Shown here one piece after another: positions 11,651-21,785 of a DNA stretch of 64,000 bases. Position 1 is the first letter of the stretch, and the number at the start of each line of letters is the position of its first letter. The notes under the pieces were generated by a model. That model was not told where the DNA came from and searched no databases. It was given only the letters and a program-made list of their open reading frames with translations. The stretch is taken from assembly GCF_050436995.1 (NCBI RefSeq), contig NC_134766.1, forward strand, positions 7,874,001 to 7,938,000. The letters are read 5' to 3'. This stretch comes from Anticarsia gemmatalis. Taxonomy: Eukaryota; Arthropoda; Insecta; Lepidoptera; Erebidae. Both the position numbers and the translations under genes were made by a program.

Positions 11651-11977
11651 AATAAAAGAATCCGCCCAATCTTCGGGCTCCAGCTGCAGCTGAAGGCGGC
11701 AAAAAGCGGTGCGACATATAGAGACGTTATTAGGGACGCAAAGGACAAAATAAACCAAGCCGACAATGAAATAGTCCGCTTCGGGGTTGCGGCTACGGGA
11801 GCTCGAATGTTGAGCTCCCAGGGGTCAGGGACCGGAAAAGCGGATGCCCTGGCCTCTAAATTGAGGAAAGTTATCGGGGAGGACACCTTCCGAGTGTCCA
11901 GGCCCACAAAGACCGCGGAACTGAGCATTACAGATCTGGACGACTCAGCCTGCCCAGAGGAGGTGAAGGTCGATTAA
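11651..11977 (+). pseudogene. R1-type LINE ORF1, second part
   Basis: After the insertion the GC-rich ORF1 resumes. The frame reads KAAKSGATYRDVIRDAKDKI, then FGVAATGARMLSSQGSG, KADALASKLRKVIGEDTF, RVSRPTKTAELSITDLDDS and CPEEVKVD before a stop at 11975-11977. The order ATGAR, KADALA, L(R)xV, VSRPxKxxELxxTxLDDS is characteristic of gag-like ORF1 proteins of R1-clade elements, just before their CCHC knuckles. The zinc knuckles and all of ORF2 are missing. Confidence 0.75.
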
Positions 11978-12280
11978 AGCCGATTTAATAAATAAAATTG
12001 ATCAGGACAATGTAAAAAACTAATTTGTTAAAAATGAAAATAAAGATTAGTTTTTTCATTCCTTGATAGGGCGGAAAGCTAGCGAAGCCCAGGGCGCGCC
12101 ATCTTAAAATACGCCTCTGCGAGTGACTGCAATAATGCGCGGGCGCGGCGAGGGTCCTAAGGTCAAAGGGCGTAATCTCACTAAGTAGCATCGTATCACG
12201 GGACATAGTTACCAACCTTTCATCTAGTAGTGTTTTTGCTGAGTGAAAAGTAGCCAAAACATTTTAATTATAATACTCTA
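11978..12280. other. GC-rich tail of the nested block, origin unknown
   Basis: About 12060-12250 is GC-rich and supports a 90-codon minus-strand frame (MATFHSAKTLLDERLVTMSR at its start). No domain was recognised. It may be another fragment of the LINE or of the host DNA transposon. Confidence 0.3.
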
Positions 12281-12775
12281 ATGTGTTATGTCATCTACAG
12301 TCAGGGAAAATATTAACCAGAACACTATAGTTAGTTGTCGTTTTTTCTTTTAAACGTCTGGTCTTAAATAATATAGCTCGAAAAATAATTAATGGTAGTT
12401 AGTTACTTTTCGCACAAAATATCACATACAATAAAATTACTAAGTCACTTTGATGAGTTTTCGCATTACTATTTTTTAAGACATGCCTATAGGGAGTAAT
12501 GCGGAAAAAGTAGATAAGGAACTTTAATGCGTAAGTATCTTTTTCAACAAAGAAGAGAAAAAGTAATCAGGTGACTTAGTTACTTGTAACTCAAATGTCA
12601 CAAATCAAATAATGTACTTAATTAAGTCTCGCGATTTACATTTTTCTAAATAATTACGTTATGAATACGAGAGTAAGACAGAAATATGGAGAAAAAATTA
12701 CTGATTTTATTGGTATTTATAAGTCGATTTTGAACATTTTGTTACTTAATGACTTTTCGTTCTACGGGGACGAAT

Positions 12776-14285
12776 TATGTGTGATATTTGTGATGATATT
12801 TTGTATCAAATACAGAATAGAATGGGAAATCCAAATATACAAATCAGTGAAGAAATTTACAATGAAGCATTGATTTCAATTGAGGACATGTGCTTGATAA
12901 TGTCAAACAAACTATTAATTCAATTAGGCCTGACCGCGCCCAATCGTCCAATGCATGATGCTTTTAACCAAGAGTTGCATCGAGAAAAACTGTATGATCT
13001 CAACGCTTTGAAAGAATTAATTCAAACAAATCATCCACTGTTAAATGAACAACAGAAGTATGTATTTGAAACTCTTATGAAAGTAACAAATAATGAAACT
13101 GGAGGGATTTACTTCTTAGATGCACCTGGTGGTACAGGAAAAACTTTTTTGATTTCATTAATATTAGCAACAATTCGCTCACAAAATAAAATTGCACTTG
13201 CACTCGCTTCGTCGGGAATCGCAGCAACTTTGCTTGAAGGTGGTCGAACAGCCCATTCAGCACTGAAATTGCCATTAAATATGCAAAGCAATGAAACTCC
13301 AACCTGCAACGTTTCGAAGAACTCTGCAATGGCAAAGGTTTTGCAGCAATGTAAATTGATTGTTTGGGATGAATGCACGATGGCACATAAAAAATCTTTG
13401 GAGGCTTTAGACAGAACCTTAAAAGATCTACGGAGCAATAATAACCGATTTGGTGGTGCAATGATTTTATTAGCAGGAGATTTTCGTCAAACATTGCCAG
13501 TGATTCCACGATCAACGCCAGCTGATGAACTCAATGCATGTCTAAAGTCCTCCAATTTGTGGAAACATGTTAAAGTACTACATTTAAGCAAGAATATGCG
13601 CGTCGAGTTGCAAAATGACCAATCTGGAAACATATTCTCTAAACAACTCATTGACATTGGTAATGGCAAATTTCCTATAGACATGTTGACTGGCTGCATT
13701 AACTTTCCTCAAAGTTTTTGTCAATTAACTCAATCAAAAGATGAACTTATTCAAAAGGTGTTTCCAGATGTTTCTCAAAATTACAGAAACTATGATTGGT
13801 TGAGCGAACGAGCTATACTGGCTGCAAAAAACATAGATGTAAATGAATTAAATTTCAAAATTCAAGAACAAATTACAGGCGAATTGAGGATATATAAATC
13901 AGTTGATTCGGCTACTAATCAAGATGATGTAGTCAACTATCCACCGGAATTTTTAAACTCGCTGGATTTGCCAGGATTGCCACCTCACAATCTTCAATTA
14001 AAGGTTGGATCGGTGGTTATAATGTTGCGAAATATCAACCAACCGCGTCTTTGCAACGGTACACGGTTAGCGATAAAAAAATTACTAAACAATGTGATAG
14101 AAGCAACTATACTCAAAGGAAAGTATGAAGGAGAAGATGTTCTCATACCGCGCATCCCAATGATTCCGACTGATGTGCCATTTGAGTTTAAACGACTACA
14201 GTTTCCAGTGCGGCTGCTTCCAAAAACATCGTATACCACAAAGCACTACAATGATAATAATAATAATTATGATTCACATGATTAA
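12776..14285 (+). pseudogene. Helitron Pif1-like helicase, C-terminally damaged
   Basis: The 502-codon frame is a Helitron helicase domain. Visible motifs are Walker A PGGTGKT (residues 117-123), motif Ia ALASSGIAATLL (141-152), Walker B DEC (198-200) and motif III GDFRQTLPVI (234-243), followed by a conserved LNL-like region and PPHNLQLKVGSVVIMLRNIN. It is the continuation of the frame that stops at 9249. Normal family members continue after LQFPVRL with a motif V (INKSQGQ-like) and a motif VI (YVACSRV-like). Here LQFPVRL is joined at about 14215 to sequence that in the +1 frame reads KNIVYHKALQ and a stop, which looks like the normal C-terminus. The last motifs are therefore deleted with a frameshift. 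The ATG at 12777 is simply the first Met after the transposon, not a native start. Confidence 0.9.
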
Positions 14286-14724
14286 CAATAAAGCGATTAC
14301 TTACTTTTAAATACTTATATATGTTGTATTTAATTATTTTTTATTCACAACGTCCTATCACCAGGGTGAAGGTTCTGTTCAGGAGATTTTTTTAAATACG
14401 TAGGCAAAAAAACATTTACAAATCTTTTTGACAGGACGAAGTCTGTCGGGTCAGCTAGTAGATTAATATAAATAAACAAAACTGCGGGGCAAAGCTTGTT
14501 AATAAATAAAGCACGATAGCGTAAACAATTTGTCTCTTGAAATTAAAATTGTTTGTCGTTTTAGTAGTTTTCTTTTTTGTTTTAATGGTTGTTAAGCTTT
14601 GTTTAATTTTGTGTCACAAATTAGTATTCCTGGTTATTTTGATAGCTTTTGTTTTAGTGGACTTTTACGGAAAACTTTTTATAGTTTTAAGAGATATACA
14701 TTATACAATATACATATTATTATA

Positions 14725-14964
14725 TCCATACTCATATTATAAAGCTGAAGAGTTTGTTTGTTTGTTTGAACGCGTTAATCTCAGGAACTACGGGTCCTAT
14801 TTGAAAAAATCTTTCAGTGTTAGATAGCCCATTTATCGAGGAAAGCTTTAGGCTATATAACTTCACGCGTTGGCCATTAGGAGCTGAGAAGCAACGAAAA
14901 ATGTTACAAAAACGGGGACATTTCTCTCTTATGTGACGCAAGCGAAGTTGCATGGGTCAGCTAG
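14725..14964 (+). mobile_element. Non-autonomous Helitron, family 1
   Basis: It starts with TCCATACTCATATTATAAAG after an A and ends with the hairpin CGCAAGCGAAGTTGC and GGGTCAGCTAG before a T. It has the usual (GTTT)n tract near the 5' end. It lies 266 bp from the end of the large Helitron. The frames on both strands across it have no coding meaning. Confidence 0.85.
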
Positions 14965-15941
14965 TAAATAATATCGCGCCTGTTATACCCGAGAGTTTAG
15001 CCAGAAGTGTACAAAATGCAATCACGATTCGCAGTTAACAATGTCCCATGTAATATGGTAGCTTATTGCCACAAACTGTGAACATTACTAAACCTTAGGA
15101 TAATAGGTATTAATTATTTTACTAAACGATCTTATTTATAAAAATAGTTTATTTGACAACATATCGTAGATAGATAGTACAGCGTTATTATAGGAACCTA
15201 TTTTTACTTTAAGCTTTTGCCTGCAGGTTTAACTGCATGGAATTTTCTTCAAAAAAATAAGTTACCTATCTGGGTAATATAAGCTCTGTAAGTTACCCGT
15301 AAAGGGTAGCTGATAAATTAAATTACCTTTGGTATTATAGTATTCATAAATATTCGTATTACTCTTCGAACGCCGCAAAGAAAGCAATGAAAACATATCT
15401 AACACATTTATTTCTCTAGTACTTTAAAAATCGACAAATTTTCGTCTATATTCTCTCAATAAATTACATTTTAGTTAACCTCGCGAAAGCCTAAGACGCA
15501 TACCGACTTGACTTGAATTACGGTGCAGAGAATCCAAGAAATTCCAATAAAAGATTTATGTCGATGTTGGCTTAGCTGTAAATTATGGGGAGGGAACAGT
15601 CGCTATGGAAGGATTACTGCTGTCGAATTTAAGAAAATAGCTGGTTAAACGATGAAGTAAAGTAACTGCTTAAACATTTAGTTCAATTTTGTGGAGAAAA
15701 ATGAGTTTGAAATGAAGTTTTTTTTAAAAAAATTCTGTCCCATTGCCGGTCAAAGGTCTCCTTCAAACTCCTTCACGGGGCTCAATCCTCAGCCAATTCC
15801 TGCTACTCTTCCAGATAGATGCTTTTTTATTTGTTTAATTTTTATTAAGCACTATGATTAAAGAGCCATGCCTATATGCTTCACACTAGATAAAATAGTT
15901 CATATCCCCGTCGTATATAGTCGGTTAGTGCAAATCTAGCA
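14965..15941. other. AT-rich stretch with a decayed SINE fragment
   Basis: Positions 15733-15800 on the minus strand resemble a common lepidopteran repeat with a CCGGCAATGGGACAG end. Nothing else was recognised. Confidence 0.4.
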
Positions 15942-16204
15942 CTAGCTGACCCGCGCAACTTCGCTTGCGTCACATAAGAGAGAATGGGTCAAGATTTTCC
16001 CCGTTTTTGTTACATTTTTTATTGCTACTCTGCTCCTATTGGTCGTAGCGGGATGATATATAACCTATAGCCTTCCTGGATAAAAGGACTATCTAACACT
16101 GAAAGAATTTTTCAAATCGGACCAGTAATTCCTGAGATTAGCGCGTTCAAACAAACAAACAAACAAACAAACAAACTCTTTAGCTTTATAATATTAAGTA
16201 TAGA
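15942..16204 (-). mobile_element. Non-autonomous Helitron, family 1 (complete)
   Basis: On the minus strand it runs from TCTATACTTAATATTATAAA to GCGCGGGTCAGCTAG with the expected A and T flanks. It carries the private variants AAAGGACTATC and CAGTAATTCCTGAG in plus-strand reading, which are shared only with the partial copy that follows. Confidence 0.88.
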
Positions 16205-16319
16205 TAAAAGGACTATCTAACACTGAAAGAATTTTTCAAATCGGACCAGTAATTCCTGAGATTAGCGCGTTCAAACAAACAAACAAACAAACTCTTCAGC
16301 TTTATAATATCAGTATAGA
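16205..16319 (-). mobile_element. Tandem partial copy of the preceding Helitron
   Basis: The 5' half of the same element is repeated immediately after its 5' terminus, ending at TATAGA|T. It shares the private variants of the complete copy, so it arose from that copy rather than by independent insertion. The junction lies at a TAGATAAAAGGAC / GGATAAAAGGAC microhomology. Confidence 0.8.
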
Positions 16320-16471
16320 TTGAATAATACCCACATCGTTTAGTTGGTCAAATTCTGTCAAGAAATCTTTGGGTGACATAACCACTACCAATTGCAAGAT
16401 ATAATATTTGGTTGCTATTTCAGGTAAAAGTAAAGGCTGCATGTAAGAAAGTGTGTTTTTTTTTATTTAGC

Positions 16472-16625
16472 TTGTTACGCGGAGACTTTTACAAACATAC
16501 AAACAACGGACACAAAGTACAACCAGATCCGCAAAAACTATTTGTGGATCGCACAAATAATTGTACCGTGTGGGAATCGATCAATGGTAGTGTCGTGGCG
16601 ACCACCACTGCGCCACGGAGGTCGT
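16472..16625 (-). repeat. tRNA-headed SINE family B
   Basis: On the minus strand the tRNA-like head (CTCCGTGGCGCAGTGGTGGTCG and a degenerate B box) is followed by the body CAAATAATTG, GTTGTACTTTGTGTCC and GTTTGTAAAAGTCTCC. An overlapping 73-codon plus-strand frame (16412-16633) is a translation of this SINE and not a gene. Confidence 0.75.
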
Positions 16626-16632
16626 CAAAGTA

Positions 16633-17848
16633 GTAGTGTGGGTTAAAGGCTTTAGTGGTAAATAAAATGTTGATGCCAAGTTCTATGTTATTTTAAACTA
16701 CCGTATTAACTGTTCTAAGAATTTCTGCAACAGTTCCATTAACAAGATCCCTTGTTTTCATTAGACGTTCTAATGAGAAAGTCCCGGGAAAGTTCCGCGC
16801 AAATACTTTAATAGTTTATTTAACCATTATTGTGAGAAAATCTTGTTTAAAAGACGGGTATTGTTAGAAATTAATAAAGAGAAAGAAAATAAAATTATAG
16901 TGTATTTCAAGAAAATAATTCTAGGAAAATAGTTTTATTTCGAGATTCTTTGAATATATAAATGAAAAGAACTAACCAGTGCTGTGAACTAATTCTATAC
17001 AAATATTATTATAAATATGCCAAAATGATTTTTTTGTAATTTCGTATGTTCGATAGTAATGCACCCTGCCCAGACCTTCAGTAGAATATGGATAAGAAAT
17101 ATTGTGAGGTAACTGTAATTTATTAGCTATCTACAGCCTTTCATGGAAGCAGGATATTTACAAAACAGCGAGGCACAGCTTAAAAATAAAATAGCAAGTA
17201 TCCCTTCGCGATAAAAGTCTTTGCACATAATAATAATTGATTTGCCACTAAAATATTTCTAAGAAGACAACTCGAGGGAATACAAAATGTCTTCAATATT
17301 TCGTAAAATAACTCAAGACGTCGCGTTAGCGTCATTCTCAAGAATTACTTAAATTCCTATTAAAATGAAATGTCTTGAAGAATATTTCAAATTTTCAATA
17401 TTTTCGGCCTTCAACTCAAATAGGTAGAAAAGCTACTGGATACCTTTTAAAAGGTTAGTGAACTTTAAGGCATGTTTTGGGATGTAGCGGATATCTGTGT
17501 CATATATAACTTACGAAAATTGATAGAGTGTGGGGAAAGCGATGGAGAACTATAATTAAACAAGCTTTGCCACTGACTTAGTCATAATTTATTGGAGAAT
17601 TTTCAAATTGCATTTCGTCTGATTCAGTGACTTTTTGACATGTATGAATATTAATTTTAATATCTAAACTCTATAATCGCAATATCACTTTTCTTGACAT
17701 CTATAAAAAATAATTTAATTAAAAGTCGTCTGTGTATCTTCATAGTGACATTTACAATGGTCACGATAGTGAATTAAAACTGTTATAATTCCACTATTGA
17801 GAAACAATTCTTTCGTAAAAAAAAGTGTAAAACCTTAACCAGTAACCG
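16633..17848. other. AT-rich stretch, nothing recognised
   Basis: No coding frame, RNA gene or repeat boundary was seen. Confidence 0.45.
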
Positions 17849-17953
17849 CGGTTACTGAGGTAAATTTGACGGTAGTTTATCTGTTCAATAGTTTTATATC
17901 AGTTTAAACGCTATTGAATAGATAAACTACCGCTAAATGTACCTCAGAAACCG
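17849..17953. mobile_element. Palindromic MITE
   Basis: The arms 17849-17891 and 17911-17953 are reverse complements with several mismatches (left arm begins CGGTTACTGAGGTAAATTTG). The loop is about 19 bases. The element has no coding capacity. The text resembles a foldback element common in Lepidoptera. Target duplications were not identified. Confidence 0.65.
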
Positions 17954-18282
17954 GGGGTAAGTCCACTAAGCTTTCAAAAATCTGTGAATATTCACTCCGC
18001 AATTCTACAGACCCAGTCTGTAAAAAGGAAAAAGAAATATAAAAATCTGAGAAGGTCTACACGTGGCTCTGTAATGGTATAATAAAATATCAATAACTGC
18101 GATATAATGTCCTTTCCTGTTAAACGATTTGGATATCAGGGTCGATGAGGGTATAAATAGGATAGATTTTAATGGACTAGCCAGCTAGAAACGTTGGTTT
18201 CGAATATCGTGTATTTATGATTTATGAATTCAAGTATTTTAGTTTAGCGATTGTCAAATAATTATTTGGTAACATAAGCTGA

Positions 18283-18510
18283 CTAGCTGACCAGCACAAC
18301 TTTGCTTACGCCACGTAAGAGAGAATGGGTTATAATTTTCTCCGTATTTGTAACAGGTTTTACTGGTACTCTGCTCCAATTGGTCATAGCGTGAAGAAAT
18401 ATAGCCTATAACCTTCCTCCATAAATGGGCTATCTAACACGGAAATATTTTTTTAAATCGGATCGGAACAAACAAATTAACAAACTTCAGCTTTATGATA
18501 TTAGTATAGA
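18283..18510 (-). mobile_element. Non-autonomous Helitron, family 1 (diverged)
   Basis: It has the CTAG and TAGA ends in minus orientation with A and T flanks. The terminal hairpin is eroded (ACAACTTTGCTTACG) and the interior is slightly shortened. Confidence 0.8.
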
Positions 18511-19959
18511 TAAATAAAGTGGAGGATTAGTATAAAAGAATACTGCAAGATTCATATAGTTAAGTTATCTGTTACTTGTCCGCAGGTGGTCAAGTCGGCA
18601 CCAGTTTTAAATAAATTTCGGTCTGGCGTCCGCTAATTACAATTAGAATAAATTGGACCTCCACAAACCAGTGACAGTACCTTCCTTTTAACACAATACT
18701 CCTCGGTAAGACTGATTGTCAGACTTCAATGCTTGATGGACTTTCGAAGATGTATTAACACATCAAATCTTACTACTTCGTATCAAAATAATGATTTTAT
18801 TACAAGTTCTTGACCTTCACACGACTTAGATTACAATCATAGTCAAACTCATTACTAAGCGTACTCCTAACAATATTTTAATGGAGTCTCAAGCACCCAG
18901 GGACTTAGTATTAAGATACTTAAACTCCCTAACAGTTAAAATAGTTTTAACTGCGGAAGTCGAGCCTCTAACAAGAGACAATGACACTAAATAGTTGCGA
19001 AACGACGTCTTAGTAACTAAATAGTTTGGGTATAAAATATTTAATGTTTCTTCAACTGTTATTATAGTTTAAGTTATAATAAGAGGCTGTTAAGTTTAAA
19101 TGTTATGAAGATAGTGAAAGTTTTGTAAAGTTAATTATTTTATGAATGTAAAGGTCAAAGTTTGTTTGTGGTTTTTTTTATTGTCAGATTTATGTAATAG
19201 TGAACGCGTATATAAATAATGCTAATGCTAAAAAACCGGAACAATTTAATGTTCACATTGTATTTCAAAAATTTTACATAATTACGATTTGATAATAATA
19301 TATATTTGCATAGTTTACGAAAAAACAGTAAATCAATAGCCCGCAGAAACAATAAAATCAGTAATTTGAAAAATAAGACAAGTTATCACAATAGCGTACA
19401 ATACAACTATTTATTAGTCATCCGTCCACAATCCACATCCAGACCTTAGTTGAATTCACTTAACCTATTAAAACTACAGCTAGAGCTTTTTAAAAGAAAA
19501 TTTCTTCCTCTTTTCAATCCTGCTATAATTAAAAATATCAAAACCAGAAACTACGATACAATTTATTTCATTAAATCTCTGGATTAAAATGAGTTGCTAA
19601 CGGAATAGTGTATTTTATTCTTCTTACACGTGAACGGTAATATGAACTAGCGGATAGTTATTCTTAATACAAATTATTTTATGATAATATGTGTGTTTTC
19701 CTTTTTTTAGGATGTTTTAGTTATTTTCAGATTGATGTGAAATTTGTCTTAACAGAGATAAGAAAATAGAATTTGTATGATTACCTATGATTATAAATCT
19801 AATTATGTATTACGCCATGGATGTAATTATTCATTATAATTATCTAGTTAGTACAAAAAATAATACAATACAGTGTTTCAAGTTATATTACAGGCTCCGT
19901 GAATTATATTATTTTTCTAGCCGCGTGAAAAAAGGTGCCAAGAAACGGTGGTGGTTTGA
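18511..19959. other. AT-rich stretch, nothing recognised
   Basis: No gene, RNA or clear repeat was found. The short minus-strand frame at 19155-19352 is rich in I, F, Y and K and has no domain. Confidence 0.45.
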
Positions 19960-20172
19960 CTGCCTCCGTGGCGTAGTGGCTTAGGTCGCCACGCCGAAAA
20001 CATTGCGTCGGGAGGTCGTGGGTTCGATTCTCACACGGAGCAATTATTTGGGCGATCCACAAATAATTGTTTCGAGTCTGGTTGTGCTTTGTGTCCGTTG
20101 CTTGTATGTTTGTAAAAGTCCTCGCGACACAAGAGCAATTTTTAGTGCGAGAGTTGTCTTTTAAAAATATTA
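19960..20172 (+). repeat. tRNA-headed SINE family B (most complete copy)
   Basis: The head CTCCGTGGCGTAGTGGCTTA contains an A-box-like segment, and GTGGGTTCGATTCTCACACG provides the B box. The CTCCGTG and CACGGAG ends can pair as an acceptor-like stem. The body is followed by an AATAATAATAA-type tail. The long insert between the boxes and the attached body show that this is a SINE and not a working tRNA gene. Confidence 0.85.
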
Positions 20173-21589
20173 AATAATAATAATAAATCCTATGTCCACA
20201 CAGTTTTAAGAATAAGGTGAGCGGATTTTAATAGTGACAGTAGCCCTAAGGCTACGGACTTGCAATTGATGATAGGTCGTAAGTTCACGTCCCTTTCCTC
20301 GAAAAGGGGTAGGAAATGTCTGTTAAAACTTCATTCTAAGTTTCAAAAGTTACGTTACAATTAAAATAATTTCCGTAGTAAAATAATAATCATGATTAAA
20401 ATCTTAGATTTTATTATAGATAAAGATTTTACTGACAAGCTGTTACAAGTTGAGAAGGCTGTATTACTTAGAACAAATCCTTAAGCAATTAAAACGTTAA
20501 GGTAAAATTAGGGTAAAACTATAAAATTTGTTTTATTTTAATCACTATTTCTTCATTCTGGGAGGCTAGGTTTTCAACAACATTTCTTCAGAAGTTGCTG
20601 TATCGGGAATCAAACTCAATTACTTGTGATCTACTGTCACAAAATAGGTTACGATGGCCCTGAGGGTCAATAACTGGCCAGTGGAACCTTCACCGAAATG
20701 TTATGTATCCGAAGTAACAAATGTGTTAGCGTTAATTCCCGTATCCTACTCACATACATTGTATCCATTGGGTCATAAAGGCATTGTTTTGTTTCCTTAA
20801 AATACAGAATTAATAGTACAAGTACCAACAACAATTAACTTTAATTCAAATAAAATTAATACCAGCTCTTTTCTTACTTTTATAACCTTAGTCGAGAATA
20901 CACTTGAGTACCCTTTCATAATAGTTCACAAAGAAAAAATATAAAACTAGATAGCCCCTTTATTCCTCGAAGCGTTACTCAAATTGAATTACTATGAACC
21001 GACCAGATAAAGTAGATAATATCCGCGTTATATGAATGTGAACAAGCCAAGATTATCAAAAAATATTCAATAAATTTGGTTTTTTATTCAGTGACTGTTT
21101 GACAGAGTGGTATTTGTAGTATTTGTGACTCACACGGGGGTCGGAAGTTCAAGTACTAGGTTAGACTAAAAATAAATACTATGTCAGTATTTTGTTAAAA
21201 AAAAATACCATTACTGTGGCAGTTGAGATGACCTCTATTACTAGATTAAATAATTATATGTTTCGTAAAATTAAGATTAAAGATAAATCCCGGTTTAAGT
21301 CAAAAATACTAAAAACACAAAAAAATTGTGAAACTCAAAAAGTTATTGAAGATCTTATCAACATACAAATTGTTTGTATTCATAAACGACCCTCAAAGCA
21401 CCTACAAGTTAAAACCAAAAAATGTGGTCTACTTGGCAACTTTACTTGAAAATACATATGGATTTTTAGTTTTCACACAGGCTGGTTAACTGGCAACAAG
21501 AACATCTGGCATAGTTTTACTTAAGAAAATTTACTTTATAGATTTTCATATTTTTCGTTACTTTAAGCATATACTGTGTATAAATTTTA
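20173..21589. other. AT-rich stretch with decayed tRNA-like relics
   Basis: Degenerate B-box-like sequences occur near 20270-20300 (plus), 20605-20670 (minus) and 21095-21165 (plus), consistent with old SINE heads. An 85-codon lysine-rich frame at 21192-21449 has no recognisable domain. Confidence 0.35.
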
Positions 21590-21785
21590 TTGTGGTTCGT
21601 TCGTTCGTCGTATGGTTAGTGGTCAACCTAGTGTCAAAGTTGTTCAAGCCGCCCGAGAGGCCTTTGACATGGCTTAACGACTGTTATCTTAGTGACAACA
21701 GCCGGGACCGACTTTTTACGTGCCCTCCGAAGCACGGAGACGCCCATTGTGGTTACACTTCTCAAACACTTATTTTTCACTAACT
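21590..21785 (+). repeat. Repeat family A
   Basis: It contains GTTAGTGGTCAACCTAGTGT, CAAAGTTGTTCAAGCCGCCC, TGGCTTAACGACTGTTATCT and ACGTGCCCTCCGAAGCACGG, the same order as at 42240-42370. The 63-codon frame over it is incidental. Confidence 0.75.

Larger units (their letters stand above)
9250..12772. mobile_element. TIR DNA transposon inserted in the Helitron helicase gene, superfamily not assigned
   Basis: Positions 9250-9281 and 12741-12772 are inverted copies over 32 bases with 4 mismatches, starting CGTCCCCGTAGAGCGAAAAA. The element interrupts the helicase frame exactly where the protein family continues (KYKDY, then MCDICDDI). Motifs resembling TTAGTTACTTTTCGCA recur near both ends (about 9489-9530, 12391-12415, 12445-12470 and 12560), suggesting subterminal transposase-binding repeats. 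Only a 3 bp TAT duplication is compatible with restoring the reading frame, and it leaves the ends slightly asymmetric, so the superfamily is left open. No intact transposase was seen; much of the interior is a LINE insertion. Confidence 0.75.
7846..14458 (+). mobile_element. 6.6 kb composite Helitron carrying a helicase pseudogene
   Basis: The 5' end is TCTATAATATAAAAATGAAT directly after an A. The 3' end is GTCGGGTCAGCTAG, preceded by a short hairpin (GACAG/CTGTC), and is followed by T. Joining the flanks 7845 and 14459 rebuilds AATATTAGTA/TAGATT, the normal terminus of a family-1 Helitron, so both ends are correct and no target duplication was made, as expected for Helitrons. Inside are an internal second 3' end (8705), two pieces of a Helitron helicase and a 3.5 kb DNA transposon. 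The Rep (HUH) nuclease region is not present. The element is not autonomous in its present form. Confidence 0.88.

Noticed and set aside
13075..13515. 146-codon and 109-codon minus-strand frames
   Set aside because: They are antisense to the well-supported Helitron helicase frame.
16412..16633. 73-codon plus-strand frame
   Set aside because: Most of it is the complement of a tRNA-headed SINE.
19960..20040. Functional tRNA gene
   Set aside because: A and B boxes are present, but the cloverleaf is not regular and a SINE body follows; the same head recurs in other copies.
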